Shown here piece after piece: positions 36,491 to 49,400 of a stretch of 64,000 nt of DNA; the first letter of the stretch is position 1, and every line of letters begins with the position of its first letter. Source of the stretch: Neelides folsomi (Eukaryota > Arthropoda > Collembola > Neelipleona > Neelidae); NCBI GenBank assembly GCA_034687125.1, contig JAQGBZ010000155.1:1-64000 (forward strand), read 5' to 3'. Both the position numbers and the translations under genes were made by a program. The notes under the pieces were generated by a model that saw only the letters and a list, made by a program, of their open reading frames with translations, did no database searches and was not told where the DNA came from.

Positions 36491-39400
36491 TGTTATAAAT
36501 TAAAATTACAACTGATTAAATGAAGTTTTGAATTATAATACATAGGTCCTATAAAAAGATCATATGTATATAAAATAAAGGGGCTTCAATGCATTATTCA
36601 TGATTCCCAAAATTCCCGATCGAATGACTACAGCTATACAGGTATTCTATATTTATGTAGAATATGTACGTATCTGTTCTCTACTAAATATATCCCAAAT
36701 TAAAGTTTGGATGTCAGTGAAATGAAATGTAGAATTCGCAGATGAAATGTCTGTTTCTCTTTCTCAAGAGGTGTTGAAGGAAAAAATTCATTTTTGTAAA
36801 TAAAATCAACTGTCTCTCCCTCTTCTATAAATTTGACAGGAATGGGGAATTTGAAGAGAAAGGGAGATAAAAGAATTTGAAGAGCGTCAAAGAGGAAGAT
36901 GTCGGCTCCTCATTCAATCAATAGATGACGATTTGAGGAGGTTCCATAGAGGTTCCTTCGTAAGTAAGTATATATGCGGGACCATTTGGGCTCATTGGCC
37001 TCCTCCAAAACTTGGGTCAATAAGTGAAAGCTGAAATATTATTTGAGTCAAAAGGGAGGCCTTAGAAGAATGATAAGATTTCCACGAAAGAGAGTGACTC
37101 GGGAAGAGTGTAGTGGAGAGAAAAAGACATGACCAAATTTACGATTGAAAAGAGTGGAGAAAAAACAGGGTACTTGAGTGTAAGGTCTTCGTTTACGAAA
37201 CCTAATTCTCCTGTCCGTCAACTATTGGACTTTACCAAAATAAGAACTCTCCACACTCAACCAGTTTCCACAAAGACAACAAAGGCCATATCTTTGTCCT
37301 AACCTTTTGAACAAATTCCCCATATTACCTAAAAATGATAAAGGGCTTGGAATCTTATTTTAGACTTTGAGAATTATTAATCTTATCAGGGTGATACTAT
37401 CAGTATATAATACTGTTAGCACACTTTGTTGAGCTGTTAAACGAACTCTGCTCCACTTATCAGGCTGAATATTCTGGGAATTCATATTTCTTAATGTAAC
37501 ATTCAAACTAAATAAGAAGTATAAGAAGTACAGATATATCGTACATACCTAAGTATGAGTAAAAGATAAGGTAGGTATTTTCGACAAACAAAAGTTGAAA
37601 TGAGAAAAAGATGAAACGATGTCTTGGGAAGTGGACTCTGAATAATATGCATATATACATACATACGTATGTAAGTCTATGTACCTATTTACAATATATG
37701 GTTATACTTATAGTATACTAAGATATTCTAGGTATAGAGTATATTTATGTACTTATATCTGTAATAACAAAATTTACGCATAAATACCATACATATACTT
37801 CCTGTATATATATATTATGTATATAATTACAGAAGCATACATACATTCCTGTATTGTAGATACATAGAATATGAACATACAGATACATTCTACATAGTGC
37901 CCAATATCAGTATGAAGGTAAAATGGTTCAACGTGACTTCAATTTGAGGCGTCGGGTTTTTGAACGTCTGGGTAGGGCGATCAATCAAGGGGATGCCTGA
38001 CCTTCCCTTATTTCCTTCATCTTTACATATTCCTTGGCTCTCGGGTGTCTCAAGTGGGGATTTGAGATGTGGGAAAGTGACCTTTTCAATCCTGTCAAAT
38101 TCTTCGCTGTCCTCGCCCAAGAATGAAAAATATTTTGACCGCACGGCTCACTTGAATAGCAAATGACAGATTGGAGTGAAGATCTAATTGGAGTAACAGA
38201 GTAAGTCATTGGCAAGTTTAGCGGCACTCCAAGCCCGCGAGATCAAAAGTTGAAGCGTGGGAGGCCTAGACCTCAATAATAAATATGAAAGAGGAGAAAC
38301 GGGGAATTATACCATAAAGGCACAAGAGTCGAACATAGCCAGAGTTAAGTATACATTACTTAAGTTAAGACATTCATCCAAAAAATGGGCACTCATCGTG
38401 AAAAATTCAGAAAATTCGAATTCAATAGCCTCCAAAGCTTTGATCCCTTCAATAAAGCGGGAAGTCAAAGGAAGGTCGGCCACTCAAACGGTGGAGATTC
38501 GAAAGAAAGATTGATAGAACCGAGCTGCTGGCCGCCATATGAGCCTATGTGGTCTTTCCCGAATTCCTATTACTTCACTATCCCATTGGGTAAAAGGGCA
38601 GAGAGAGTAAATCGAAATTACCTTTGGGAACTGAACAAGATCCGCATCAGGAAAGTCCGCAACTTTGTACTCGTGGAACTATTGGGAAAAACCAATGGAA
38701 CTGAAGCGTCGAGGAATAGTTAAACCTTAAATGCTCGTTCCTTCAACTTCGGATAATATCTTAAGATATTCATTTTTGTATAATCCCACTGATGTATTAA
38801 CTTGGATTCAACGTCCTTAAGGATCTCAAACTTATCCAATAAAATTCCGAGCAAAAATTATAAGATGTTCATTAGAATGCAATATATAGGAAAAGATAAA
38901 ATATGAAGAAAAAGAAAGAGTTCAAGCTTTACCTTCTTCCAAAACCGAATGTTAAATAAAACTACCAACACAAACTTATTAACTGGATAATCAGGGCAAA
39001 GGGGCTGTCCTATTACATAATAAATGTTTGCTCTGTGTAAAAGTGGTGCAGTGTGACTATAGAGTTGAAAGCCATAGCTAAGCTCAACTATGGCACGCCC
39101 CGTTGTTCCATACATTATTCATTGAAATTATATTTTAAATGGAGGATATCAACTTGAGTGTATGTCTCATTTTTATTCAATGGGAACGGAACCATCTTTG
39201 AATGGAGTAGTATTTTTAACGGGAACTCGGAGTTTCCGAGTCCCTCCACTATAGCCCATTTCCCATAAAATATAATTGGAACCACCCAATCAAGATCCTG
39301 GACTTTAGTTTCTCCTCAAACTGCCACATCTTCCTCATCGGGATCAAAATGGGAAAATTTTAGCAAAAATATTTGAGAGACGTTGAGCAGCTCCAGGTTC

Positions 39401-42400
39401 CCTAGATTCTTCCTAGGACGAAGGGGAGGGAGCCAACTTTTAATGCCCCTTTTTAAGGATACTCCGAATGACACGAATTTCCACTCTCCGAAACCCCACA
39501 CTTTTAATGTCTTCTAATGTGAAGTAAGTAACACTCGTCGAAGAAGGGATATTCCGACTAGACATACTGGGGACATCTCACAATTTCATCTTTTAGAACA
39601 ACTTACTATGGGCTTTGTCCCCTAGACCTAAACATTCGCATAATAAAATCCTTCATTTTTGAGGAATCTCATTATCATTTATATTTATACATCATTTAAA
39701 ATCATAATGTTTAAAAATGTTCAATTTATATAACTTTCAATATTTTTTACCATTAAAATATTAAATAAATAATTATGGTATGAAATATATGTATTTATAT
39801 TACATAACATACTTAATGTTTATGCATGTTATGTCTGTTGACTGACTTATAAAATAAAGTTCTGAATACAGGTGAATAAAAAGGGTGCATAATGTTGTAT
39901 TGTCTTTTTCACATCTGAATTTGAGGAAGCAGTTAGGAGTGGTTGGTTTTGGATTGTAGTTGGAGGACTTTCCGCTCATCCATAATACCAACTGGACATA
40001 AAAGTTAATTATGCGATTATATGTAGAAGGGAGAACAAAGGCCTCTTCACTTAAACTTTAATTAAAAGTTACCTTAAAGAAAATAAGGTATGAGAAGAAG
40101 GCTCTCAAAGCGGTACAGGCCCTAAAGCGGGACGCCCGGCCACTGTTGTATTCCTTAAATTAGACCTTAATTTTTGAAAGTGTTAGGCTAATTCGCTAAC
40201 AATAAATGTAAACCTTTCTAAATCTCGTAAATTTGAATAATATTGTAAAAAATAAAAAAAACCAGTGATACAATATTTCCAAAATGATCAACTTGGGAAA
40301 ATAATGATCATTTCCGCCAATGAATTATCTCAAATGAAGGGCCTGTACCTCGAAGATTTTCTTAAGTTCCACAAGGGAAACAATATCCCGCCCCTGACTA
40401 CAACTGTAAATAAAAGTGGAAACGGAGATTGAATATTAATGGTGTTTCGAGCTTTGCCAGGGGCTGGGAAAGCTTGAAGCTCTCCATGTCATTTTGCAAT
40501 ATTAAAATGAATCCTCATCAGAAGTTTATGGGTTCATGAGAGCAAAGAGTAGATTTAAAGACTTGCCATGGCTGAAATCATTTACATTCAAGTAACTGCA
40601 AATGTTGGTGGCCATAAATCATGGAATGATTATCTTATTTACATATGGAGGGGCACTAAGGGTTGATTTAATTGAGAGATTAGCTCCGTTAGAGTGTGAG
40701 GGGCCCAAGCTTACTACACAATATCACTATATTTTAAAATGAAAATTCAAGGAGCATGGGAGAGAACCTGGAATTCGCGCGCATTAGTCATATTAAGATT
40801 AAACATTAACACGTTATTTGCTCATGATTAGTATGAAGGACTTTCTCATTATTCCTCAAGGAGATAACGAGGAATGAACCGAAAACTTGAACCTCATCCC
40901 ATTAAAAGTGTAAATGGCTCTAAGGAATCAAACTGCTCCTGAATTTAATGCATTCCTCCACCTTGAATGGCCTTTGACGTTCGAATCCTTCTTATTAAAC
41001 GGGAAATAATAGTAAAATCCTACAACTTAAATAAGGCCCATTGCACTGGAGAGAAATTTAACTTCTGTTCTTTTCTGAGAGACAGATTTCCCTTTTAAAA
41101 TGGTATCACAAAGACGTCGAGATCGTAAAAATTCTGTCAATTTGAAAAGATTAGGAGGAAATGTATCTGAGCGAGGCGAGGGAGTTCTTTACTTTCTGAA
41201 CAAAACTCTTCACCTTTCTCCATTTTCTCTTAAGAGTTTGAACGAGGTCATTGGTCTATTTTATTCCAAGATAGATTGTCACTTTGGAAAGACTTGTACA
41301 TGGGATTTCTCCCAACTTCTTTGCCCCATATATGTACATATGCATGGTCCTGATCATCGTCGAAAGACAACTGTATAGGAAAAGTCTTTCCCCTCCTTTT
41401 GATTTATTGGACGGATGAACCGAACCAGAGGGAAAGACCTCGGTTCCTAACTTCAAATCCCCATTCATATTGATGGATGAAATGGTCGTTAAATGCAAAT
41501 CTACAGGTTCCTTGAAAGAAAAATTGGCTTATAGGCCGAATACCCCCTTTCAATTAAAAGGAATGAGGCTTATCCGCAAAGAATCTGTGGAGGGGAAACG
41601 AGGATAAATTTAAGAAAGAATTCCTATCGTGTTTTATTTTTCCACTTCCATTAGGCACTCCATTGAGCAGACATTGAAAGAGTTAGTTTTATTGGTCGTT
41701 TTTCTTGTCTGAGAACTGAGAGAGGAGAAAAGTGGAAACTATCTCCTCAAATCCCTCGCCTCCCAGTCTTCCACACTTGGGGAAGTCACTTAAAAGTATG
41801 TACACACACTCCACCCACTTAAGATAGTTATGTATGTACATCTGGCAAAACTACAGAAATTACACAGTTTACTCCTCTAATCAAACCTCTTTGAAGGATT
41901 TTTAATGCTCTTTTATAGAAATTCAGAAACATATTAATACAAAAAATCCAACCACAAGTTATATAATGCCCAAACCTTTTTTGTTTCCTGTATGATACTA
42001 CATTATACCATAGGTATACTAAAAAAATATATAATGTAAGTGTTTTTAAAAGAGCTCTGAGTATTTGACAAAAATTATATATTTGTACCCATTTATATAT
42101 TAAATTTATGGTAGTATAAGTAACTATACAGGTAAGTACTTTAGAAGTATACATATTCTTGGTATACATACCTAACCTAGAATACCAATTTGGTAAAAAT
42201 ACTTTACTTATACAATAATGTATTTATTACTATGTATATTCAGAATACAAATTCATTTTTAAATAAATTTATTTGCTAACGAAAATCAAGAATTGTATGG
42301 GAACTTCGACGCTTGAATATTCAGTAAGTCAGGAACAACATGTGTTTTTGACATTTATTAAGTCATATCACTATACTCACTACACATTACTCTACTATAT

Positions 42401-42640
42401 ATCACCATATATTACAAGATGTGATTTCACCGATAGAGTAAGGTTTAGTTGAGAAGGAGAAATAAATGTACCTTTGATTCCGCTATAATTTATTTATGTT
42501 AAGAAGCTTTTCCCCATTTTCATTAGCATGGCTTAGCTTTCAAAAAATAAAACCTTTTCAAAGTGAAAAAAGACAGGGAGGAAATGCTTTCTGTTGTGGT
42601 GGGATTGTTATTTCATATAAACAAACGGACAATATGAAAG
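36491..42640. other. No recognised gene; spacer
   Basis: AT-rich low-complexity sequence rich in TACATA and TATATA dominates 37.5-37.9 kb and 39.6-39.9 kb. GC-richer parts at about 37.9-38.7 and 41.1-41.8 kb have open frames up to 112 codons on both strands with no recognisable domain. No RNA gene or paired transposon ends were seen. Confidence 0.55.
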
Positions 42641-42642
42641 TA

Positions 42643-42720
42643 CAGGATGGGTCTAAAGTCGCTTCAGACATTCAGAAACCAAGGATTAAAAAAATCTGAA
42701 GCGACTTTAGACCCACTCTG
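42643..42720. mobile_element. 78-bp fold-back mini-element (mariner-type ends)
   Basis: Flanking TA dinucleotides lie at 42641-42642 and 42721-42722. Between them, the left arm CAGGATGGGTCTAAAGTCGC plus TTCAGA (42643-42668) is repeated in reverse complement at 42695-42720 with only about two mismatches. The two arms are separated by 26 bases. This is almost nothing but two terminal repeats, the minimal form of a TA-inserting MITE. It has no coding capacity and would need a transposase from elsewhere. Confidence 0.8.
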
Positions 42721-42722
42721 TA

Positions 42723-45700
42723 CACTCATTTCATATGCATCTTTAAAGCATTGTGCGAATCTTCGTCACCAACATTATTCTCTCGAGTGATGAGGGAGAG
42801 GATATTGTGTACTTTACCAAAACCCGGCATCGTGAAAAACCCATTTCTTGTTTTTTGCCACTCAAAAATTTCAAAGATATTTTTGTCTCAAAGTCAGTCG
42901 AACCCACGCCACTTGTTTTCTCCTATATTTCCGCTCTTCGCTCAGAAATGATAAAAAAATTGAAATGAAAAAGATTTCATTTACATTTACAGCTTCATAA
43001 TTACACTCTGTTTTGTATCTTACCTTTAAATTGTATTAGTAGCATTACCATATACATACCTAAGTATATTGTCTGTATTCTGTCTGTATTCTATCCATTA
43101 TGATCGCATACTGCTTATATATTATTCTTATATAAAGAGAGATGTACAGCGTAAAACTGCCATACACTAAATGTATACCTATTAAAATAAAAAATTTATT
43201 CTAAACTTTACATACTGGCTTACTTGAAGTTAGTCTTAAATGGCTTGGATTTTACAATGAAACCCATACATTTTATGTAAAGTTATTACACTTCTCGTTT
43301 CAATATTTGCTTTCCCTAAAATTGTAAAAATACTCTTATAACATAATCTCTGATGTATAGGTACCATATTGTATGTTTATGTACATACTATACATATAAT
43401 ACAGTGTGCATTTATGCATCTATGTAGAGTATACTCTAGTATATTTATGTAGTAGCTTACCTGTATATGTATGTATGGTCTTACTAAAGCAGCCAGGCTT
43501 CTAGTACAGGATTCTTTGAAGGAATGAACAATTTGTGTTATATAATGGGTGTGTAATGTAATTATTTACTAACGCACTTAAAAGTATTTTAAACTTTGAC
43601 AAACTTTGAAAAGTTAAAAAAATTGCGAGGTAGGTGTTCACCTCAGAGACTTTAAAGCCGCTTGGGGCTTCTTGTGTCACAACAGAGGCAATCAATCATA
43701 ATAGAGAATTTTAAAACTGCAGTCCCAATTAACATTTTCTGGATGAAATAGAGGTAGTTTGAGATGGAAGGAGAAAAATTAATCCAACTTTTAATATTTG
43801 GAGCCTCGAACATCGCTCGAGCCCTTGAATCCCTGGAGAAAGGAGATAAAATATAAATGGGAAACTTTGGTAAGTAAGTACATAGGAGCCAGTGCCTATT
43901 TTCTTTAATAGTCTTAGTTTTTGGCCGGAGCTCTCCCCCCTCACCTTCATTTGTCTCGGGGTCGTAGTTTTAACAAATAGAGAATAAAGCGAGATGATCC
44001 AGAGAGAAAAATTGGCCGTCTCTCAGAATACATTCGAGCTTTGTTTATTTGGGGGGAATGATGTGAGTCCTTAATCTGAGAGAATCAGGAAGGCAACTCT
44101 ACAGCACCTTGCATCAAAAAGGTGAGAGATTGTTGAGAGGGGAAGACTTTTTGGGATCCTCCCTTTCATCTCACAGCTCGCTTTGGAAAAACTCATAAAA
44201 ATTGAAAGAGTCGAAAAAGACTCCCCAGAAAATTCCTCCTTATCTCATCAGCATCAGGAGGAGCGGAGTGTTTCCCTCGGACCTTTCTGCCTCCTTTTGT
44301 CACACCATCTCCACATTACTTTCATTTCATTCAATTTCCCCTTCTCTACTTTAATGCATACAAATGATCACACGAGTCCAAAATTGTAGAAACCACGTTC
44401 ACTTGATTTGCTATTAAAATAACTACGCTACTTTAGATTGTACAATGATTACACCCAGTTTTTTCTTCTTATAATGGTTCTCTATTTGACCATTTGGATA
44501 AATAAAATAAATTTTTATTAGTAAAAATTAAACAATTATAATTTGATGCAATTACTCTTATTTTCTTAATTTTTTAAAATTTAAAGATTATCTTAAGCAT
44601 GAGCTTAAGTTTTTGCTCCCGAAGCTCAAAGAATTATATGGAATCTTAACACAACTAACTTAACACACGCTGAATTCAAAAGAATAAATAATCTTTTGTA
44701 GTATTAATAAGGTCTGAAATAATCTCAAATACAGTGATACGTACATAATTTTCTCAGATGGGTCATTAAGAGGAACTCTGTATATCTTAAATGGCTTCTA
44801 AACCCTATAGCTACCAAGTATAACTATATAGTTATAGGGTTTTAATTAGTTGGAAGGGGGAATTTAACTGGGAATAAAAAGAGGAACGTAAGTTCATTAT
44901 ATGCGTATACTATATATAATCAATTAAGCTCAGAGTTTGGAAGGACAGAAGAAACGTAGAGAATTCGCTAAATGGTTTGGATAGAATAGATTGTAGAGAG
45001 TCATTAGCCATTTGGATTACAAAGTCTCTACGACAAGTGTTCTGAACCGGAAAACAAAAGAGGAACCTTTTAGGTAGCTAACGTGACCAACTTGGCATGT
45101 ATGATGATGTTTCCTTCCTCTAATTCAATTTTCTTTCTTTCTTTCTTCCCTTTCATTCAGAACTCGTTAATGATTCCGCTTTTAACCAACTTCTCTTCAC
45201 TTTGAAAAAGTTTGAAACCAATTGACTAGTAGAACAAGTGAAACCCAGCCAATACTTTTCATATTTGTTTTTAGATCTCATTGTGGAGTTGGCAATTTTA
45301 TAACTACGCAGTTTGCAATGGTCAGGAGAAATAAAACTTTACCCTCAAACTACAATTTTTAAAACAATACTCTTTGATAAATTATTATAGCCTTCCTAAT
45401 TCCTAATTAAAGGATGCTTCAACTATTTTTAACAAAATATTTCAATTATTGAAATTGGTGAAAGTTTATAAAGAATTGCTCTAAATGTATTCCATAAAAT
45501 CCATTCTTATATTTGATTTGCACGTGCATATTATGTACCATACTATTACTAAATGTCGAACTTGATTTTTCATATTAATTATCTTTTAAACTTTTTACTC
45601 ATACTACCCTTATTATGATACGTATGTACCATATGTATACAGATACAAATAGTATATAAATAATTCAAGTTGAAATTTTTTATACGTAGTGTAAGTTATA

Positions 45701-46421
45701 CAAAAGGACTAAATATTGTGAAAGTCTTTTCACGATAAAGCATTCATAATTTCATAAATAATGTAGAATTTGGGCGTTTATGAAGTTAGAAGCATGTTTG
45801 AAAAGTTTACTAGGCGAAGGATGACCATGGTAAATGATTGTGTGATCTGGTTACACGTTACGTGGAATTGGTCCCAGCGGGAGATTAGGGGCCAAGGAGG
45901 GAAATTTTTCAATGGACCGACCCAGTGTGAGATACCGGAGGCCCAAGCTTAAAGCTCATGAGAAATGAGAAGACTGGGGCTGGAAGAGGAGTCAAGTCAG
46001 GAACCACACAGGAAGAGGAGATTAAAGATAAACAAAAATGACAAAGTATTTGACCAGCCCGTCCCAATTTGGACTTCAACTGATAAGAGACATAGAGGCC
46101 TGATCTTTCAAGCCTCCCCACAATCTGCTTGACGACTCCAAATATTATAGTCCTTCCTCAAGACAAAGATGAAACTGGGGCTTCCACTATCTCCGCCCAA
46201 TTTGAAATGAGCATTAATAATCCTCTAGTTCTTACTGATAAATTGAAAAGAAAACATCGAGATGCACACACATCGTCTAACACCTATTGTCTATCGCAGT
46301 GGCCTTAGGGGTCAACATTAACATTTTAGCTCAAGCATATACTCTAATGTACGTAACTACTACATATGTACTAAATAGTATCTTAAATACACATTTAACG
46401 AAGTTCAAATTTATGTATTTG
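42723..46421. other. No recognised gene; spacer
   Basis: The 43.0-43.5 kb part is TACATA-rich low complexity. An inverted repeat, AAACCCTATA at 44800-44809 and TATAGGGTTT at 44833-44842, surrounds a smaller palindrome ATAACTATATAGTTAT. A TTTC microsatellite lies at about 45129-45150. Open frames do not exceed about 73 codons and carry no known motif. Confidence 0.55.
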
Positions 46422-46423
46422 TA

Positions 46424-46460
46424 CAGGGTGAACCAGGAGTTAAGTATCTTTTTGAGTTGA
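46424..46460 (+). mobile_element. Lone mariner-type terminus
   Basis: After TA (46422-46423) the sequence reads CAGGGTGAACCAGGAGTTAA followed by GTATCTTTTTGAG. It shares the TACAGGGTG start with the end at 14930 and the GTATCTTT run with the end at 63033. No inverted partner or transposase remnant was found nearby, so only the terminus is supported. Confidence 0.35.
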
Positions 46461-49400
46461 GTTTAAATGTGACTTGGGAATATTAAAATAACAGAATTTA
46501 AAAATATCATATAGTGAAGTGTATAGTATGTAGAATATAGTATTGTGTCATAATAGAAATAGAAAAATTTTGTTTCTCATACATTTGTTTGATTTCTTTT
46601 TTAATAATTAGGTAGTTATTTATTATTAAGGTAGTTCAATATGTATTTGAATACCATACTACACCTAATTATGCCTTTAGCAAATGCACATTTGCAATTA
46701 GCGCATAAATGAATTCTAATAAATTCTTTAAATAATTCTTTAAATAATCGTAGTAAATCTCATCTCAATGAAGTAATCTCATAAGCTCATTGTCAGACCC
46801 TTTCTTTGTGAACTTAGAAAAACGAAAAAGCAAGATGGGATGATTCCCATTGCTTTTCTCATTCCCAAGAAATTTATCACGTCCCTCGCTCGGCACTCTT
46901 GAAAATTTCAACTCACAATCAGCAGAAGAATGATCTTGCCCTTCTGTTTATGTCACTTTAAACAAATACATAATAGTAGAGTATGGTGTGGTAAAGAAAT
47001 AGGATACCTAGAGGTAAAGAAAAATTACACGATGCAACCACACACAGTCCTTTCTCAAGAAGTACAAACAGATTTCAGAGTCCCATGTTGAGTCTCTTAT
47101 AAACGTTAAATAAAACCATTTACAATAAGATAAAAAAATCCAAATATTATCTTGGGCAAATTTACTCAACGGAGACTCAAGTGAACAATAATTGAGAAAA
47201 CTCAAAACAAAGTTTATCTCAGCTCCTTATCATTTGTCAACAAATTGGTCATATTTATGACTATCAATCTTAACTTCAATTAACATGTTTGTCAACTTAT
47301 GAAGCTACGAAACAAACAAATAATATCGTGTATAACATAACTGTCAAACAATGCATTAGTTTAAATTGTGCCCATCAACTCGTTGGTTATTTTTTTCGAA
47401 TTAAAGCACAGGTAAAAACATAAGTAAAATGAATCTTACATAGTTCCAATGTTTCCCGTTTAATCAAGATACATCTTGTACACACTTAAATAGTTATAAT
47501 TTACTCTATATAATAGAAAAGCAACTATTGCTGATTAATTTTCTCTCAAGTGACTTTTACGTTCATTTCACCTTCTGGTTGGCATTAAAAAGAAGTGAGA
47601 TTCACTAATGGAGGGTCTGGTGAGGAAAATGTCGTTCATTGATACTTTACTTACTTAAGTCAGACTCGATTTGGAGCGTGGAAGTGGGAGTAGACTTACA
47701 AGCACTGACTGACTGAGAGTCCAAATGGCCATGTGTACAAGAGGGATATTCCATCCATCTGCCTCCCTTCATTTTTATGCTAAATAAGTGTATGTACTGG
47801 GAGGATGCGGGAAAAATGAAGAAGGTTAAGGTTATGGGCGGATATGTCACAGAGAAACAGAAACAGATGACGGAGAGTTGAGTTATAGGAAGCCTCTGGA
47901 GACAAAAACCAGGCGAAAGAATGAAAAAGAAGCCACAAGATAACAAAAAGAAACACCCATACTTCAACACCTTTTCCTCCCTAATTTTCTTTTAACAAAA
48001 GTTAAATTCACAAAGTTAAATGATAGAGAATAATTAAATATCAATACTTGATTATGTATGTATCCGATTATGTATGTACTTGATTATGTATAAGTCCGGG
48101 AGCAGAATTGAGAATTTTTTCATGCATGAATGACGGATGCTGGATTGGTCAATAGAGACATACCATATTGTATTTCATATGAAAACTTAATTCTTATTAC
48201 TCTGTGAATGAGTATAAAATGTAACATATTTATTCATCCCATCAAAAATGAATGGAATCAATAACAAGTCAATTTAAATATAATATTTAGATAATTACTT
48301 CGAAATGGCAATTAATGCCGCGTAATAACATTGGCGTCAAACCGGCAAATAGAAATAATACCTAACTCCAACTATGATAATTTGAGTGATTAAATCTTAA
48401 TCTCCCAGAAAACATTAATCTGTTTAAATCCTTTTTTGGTATCACATTATACTTTTCTTTGTAAGTGCTTATTTCGGTATTTGAAATTTGGATTTAGAGG
48501 AATGCGAGGGGTCTTTGTAATTAGGTTTATCTTCTTGTAGAAAATAAATATAAGTGGCCAAGCAGCCATTTTAACTGACATGTAAATGAGACGGAACATA
48601 TTGCCGCCGTGGTGGTCTGGTTTCTTAGTGCTTTGCCTGACGCTTCTCCGAATTCATCCCAACATGGATGAATTGCATCGCATTCTCCATCTGCACTCCA
48701 TGGCTCGCTTTAAGTGTTTTAAACCATTGCACTGCCGGATTGATCTTAATGTTAATGTTAGGAATGAAATTAAGTACAATTAGGGAAGGAGTGATGTGCT
48801 TTTCTACAAGTGAATGAGTTCTTTAGAGAGGAAATCTTTATGCAAGAGCTTCCAAATTACTCAATTAAAATTACCAAGACAGTTGATACGAACACCCCTT
48901 TAACGATTAGTCACATATTATTTATATTATTAGCTTTTCTTTACTGCTATTATAATTTTGAATCAAGTGTAATTTGCTTGAATGAATGTTCAGTGTAAAA
49001 CATGGAAATTACCATCATTTATCTATTGATTAGTTGCGTAGAATTAGTAACAATTTGCTACTACTTACTATGTATTTAGCAAGGTTATTTTTAAAGTATA
49101 TGTTTATTGTATATGTTTATTGTAGTTAAAGAAGTTTGTAGGAATAGTGACTAAATGTAAGAGTAAGAGCGACGATTCTAATGCGGGTTAATTTTATTGT
49201 ACATTCCTAAATACTCACTCGTATATTAATGACCACAACATAAATAAATATAGTATATCAATTAAATTCAGGCTAATAAATGAAGGAATTGAAATATTGA
49301 AATATGAAGATGTCTAAGAAATTACACACTTTATAAACTCTGAACTTTGATATCAAAAGATTTATTGCTTGATTTGGTTTATTATACGTTATACTAGGTA

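Noticed and set aside
37640-37900. Dense TACATA/GTATAC repeats, considered as an array or CRISPR-like structure
   Set aside because: Irregular low-complexity sequence with no uniform repeat-spacer pattern; the composition is clearly animal-type.
47647-47970. 107-codon minus-strand frame starting with a hydrophobic, signal-like stretch
   Set aside because: The hydrophobic start arises from Phe/Leu-rich codons in a pyrimidine-biased strand, and the remainder has no motif or exon partner.
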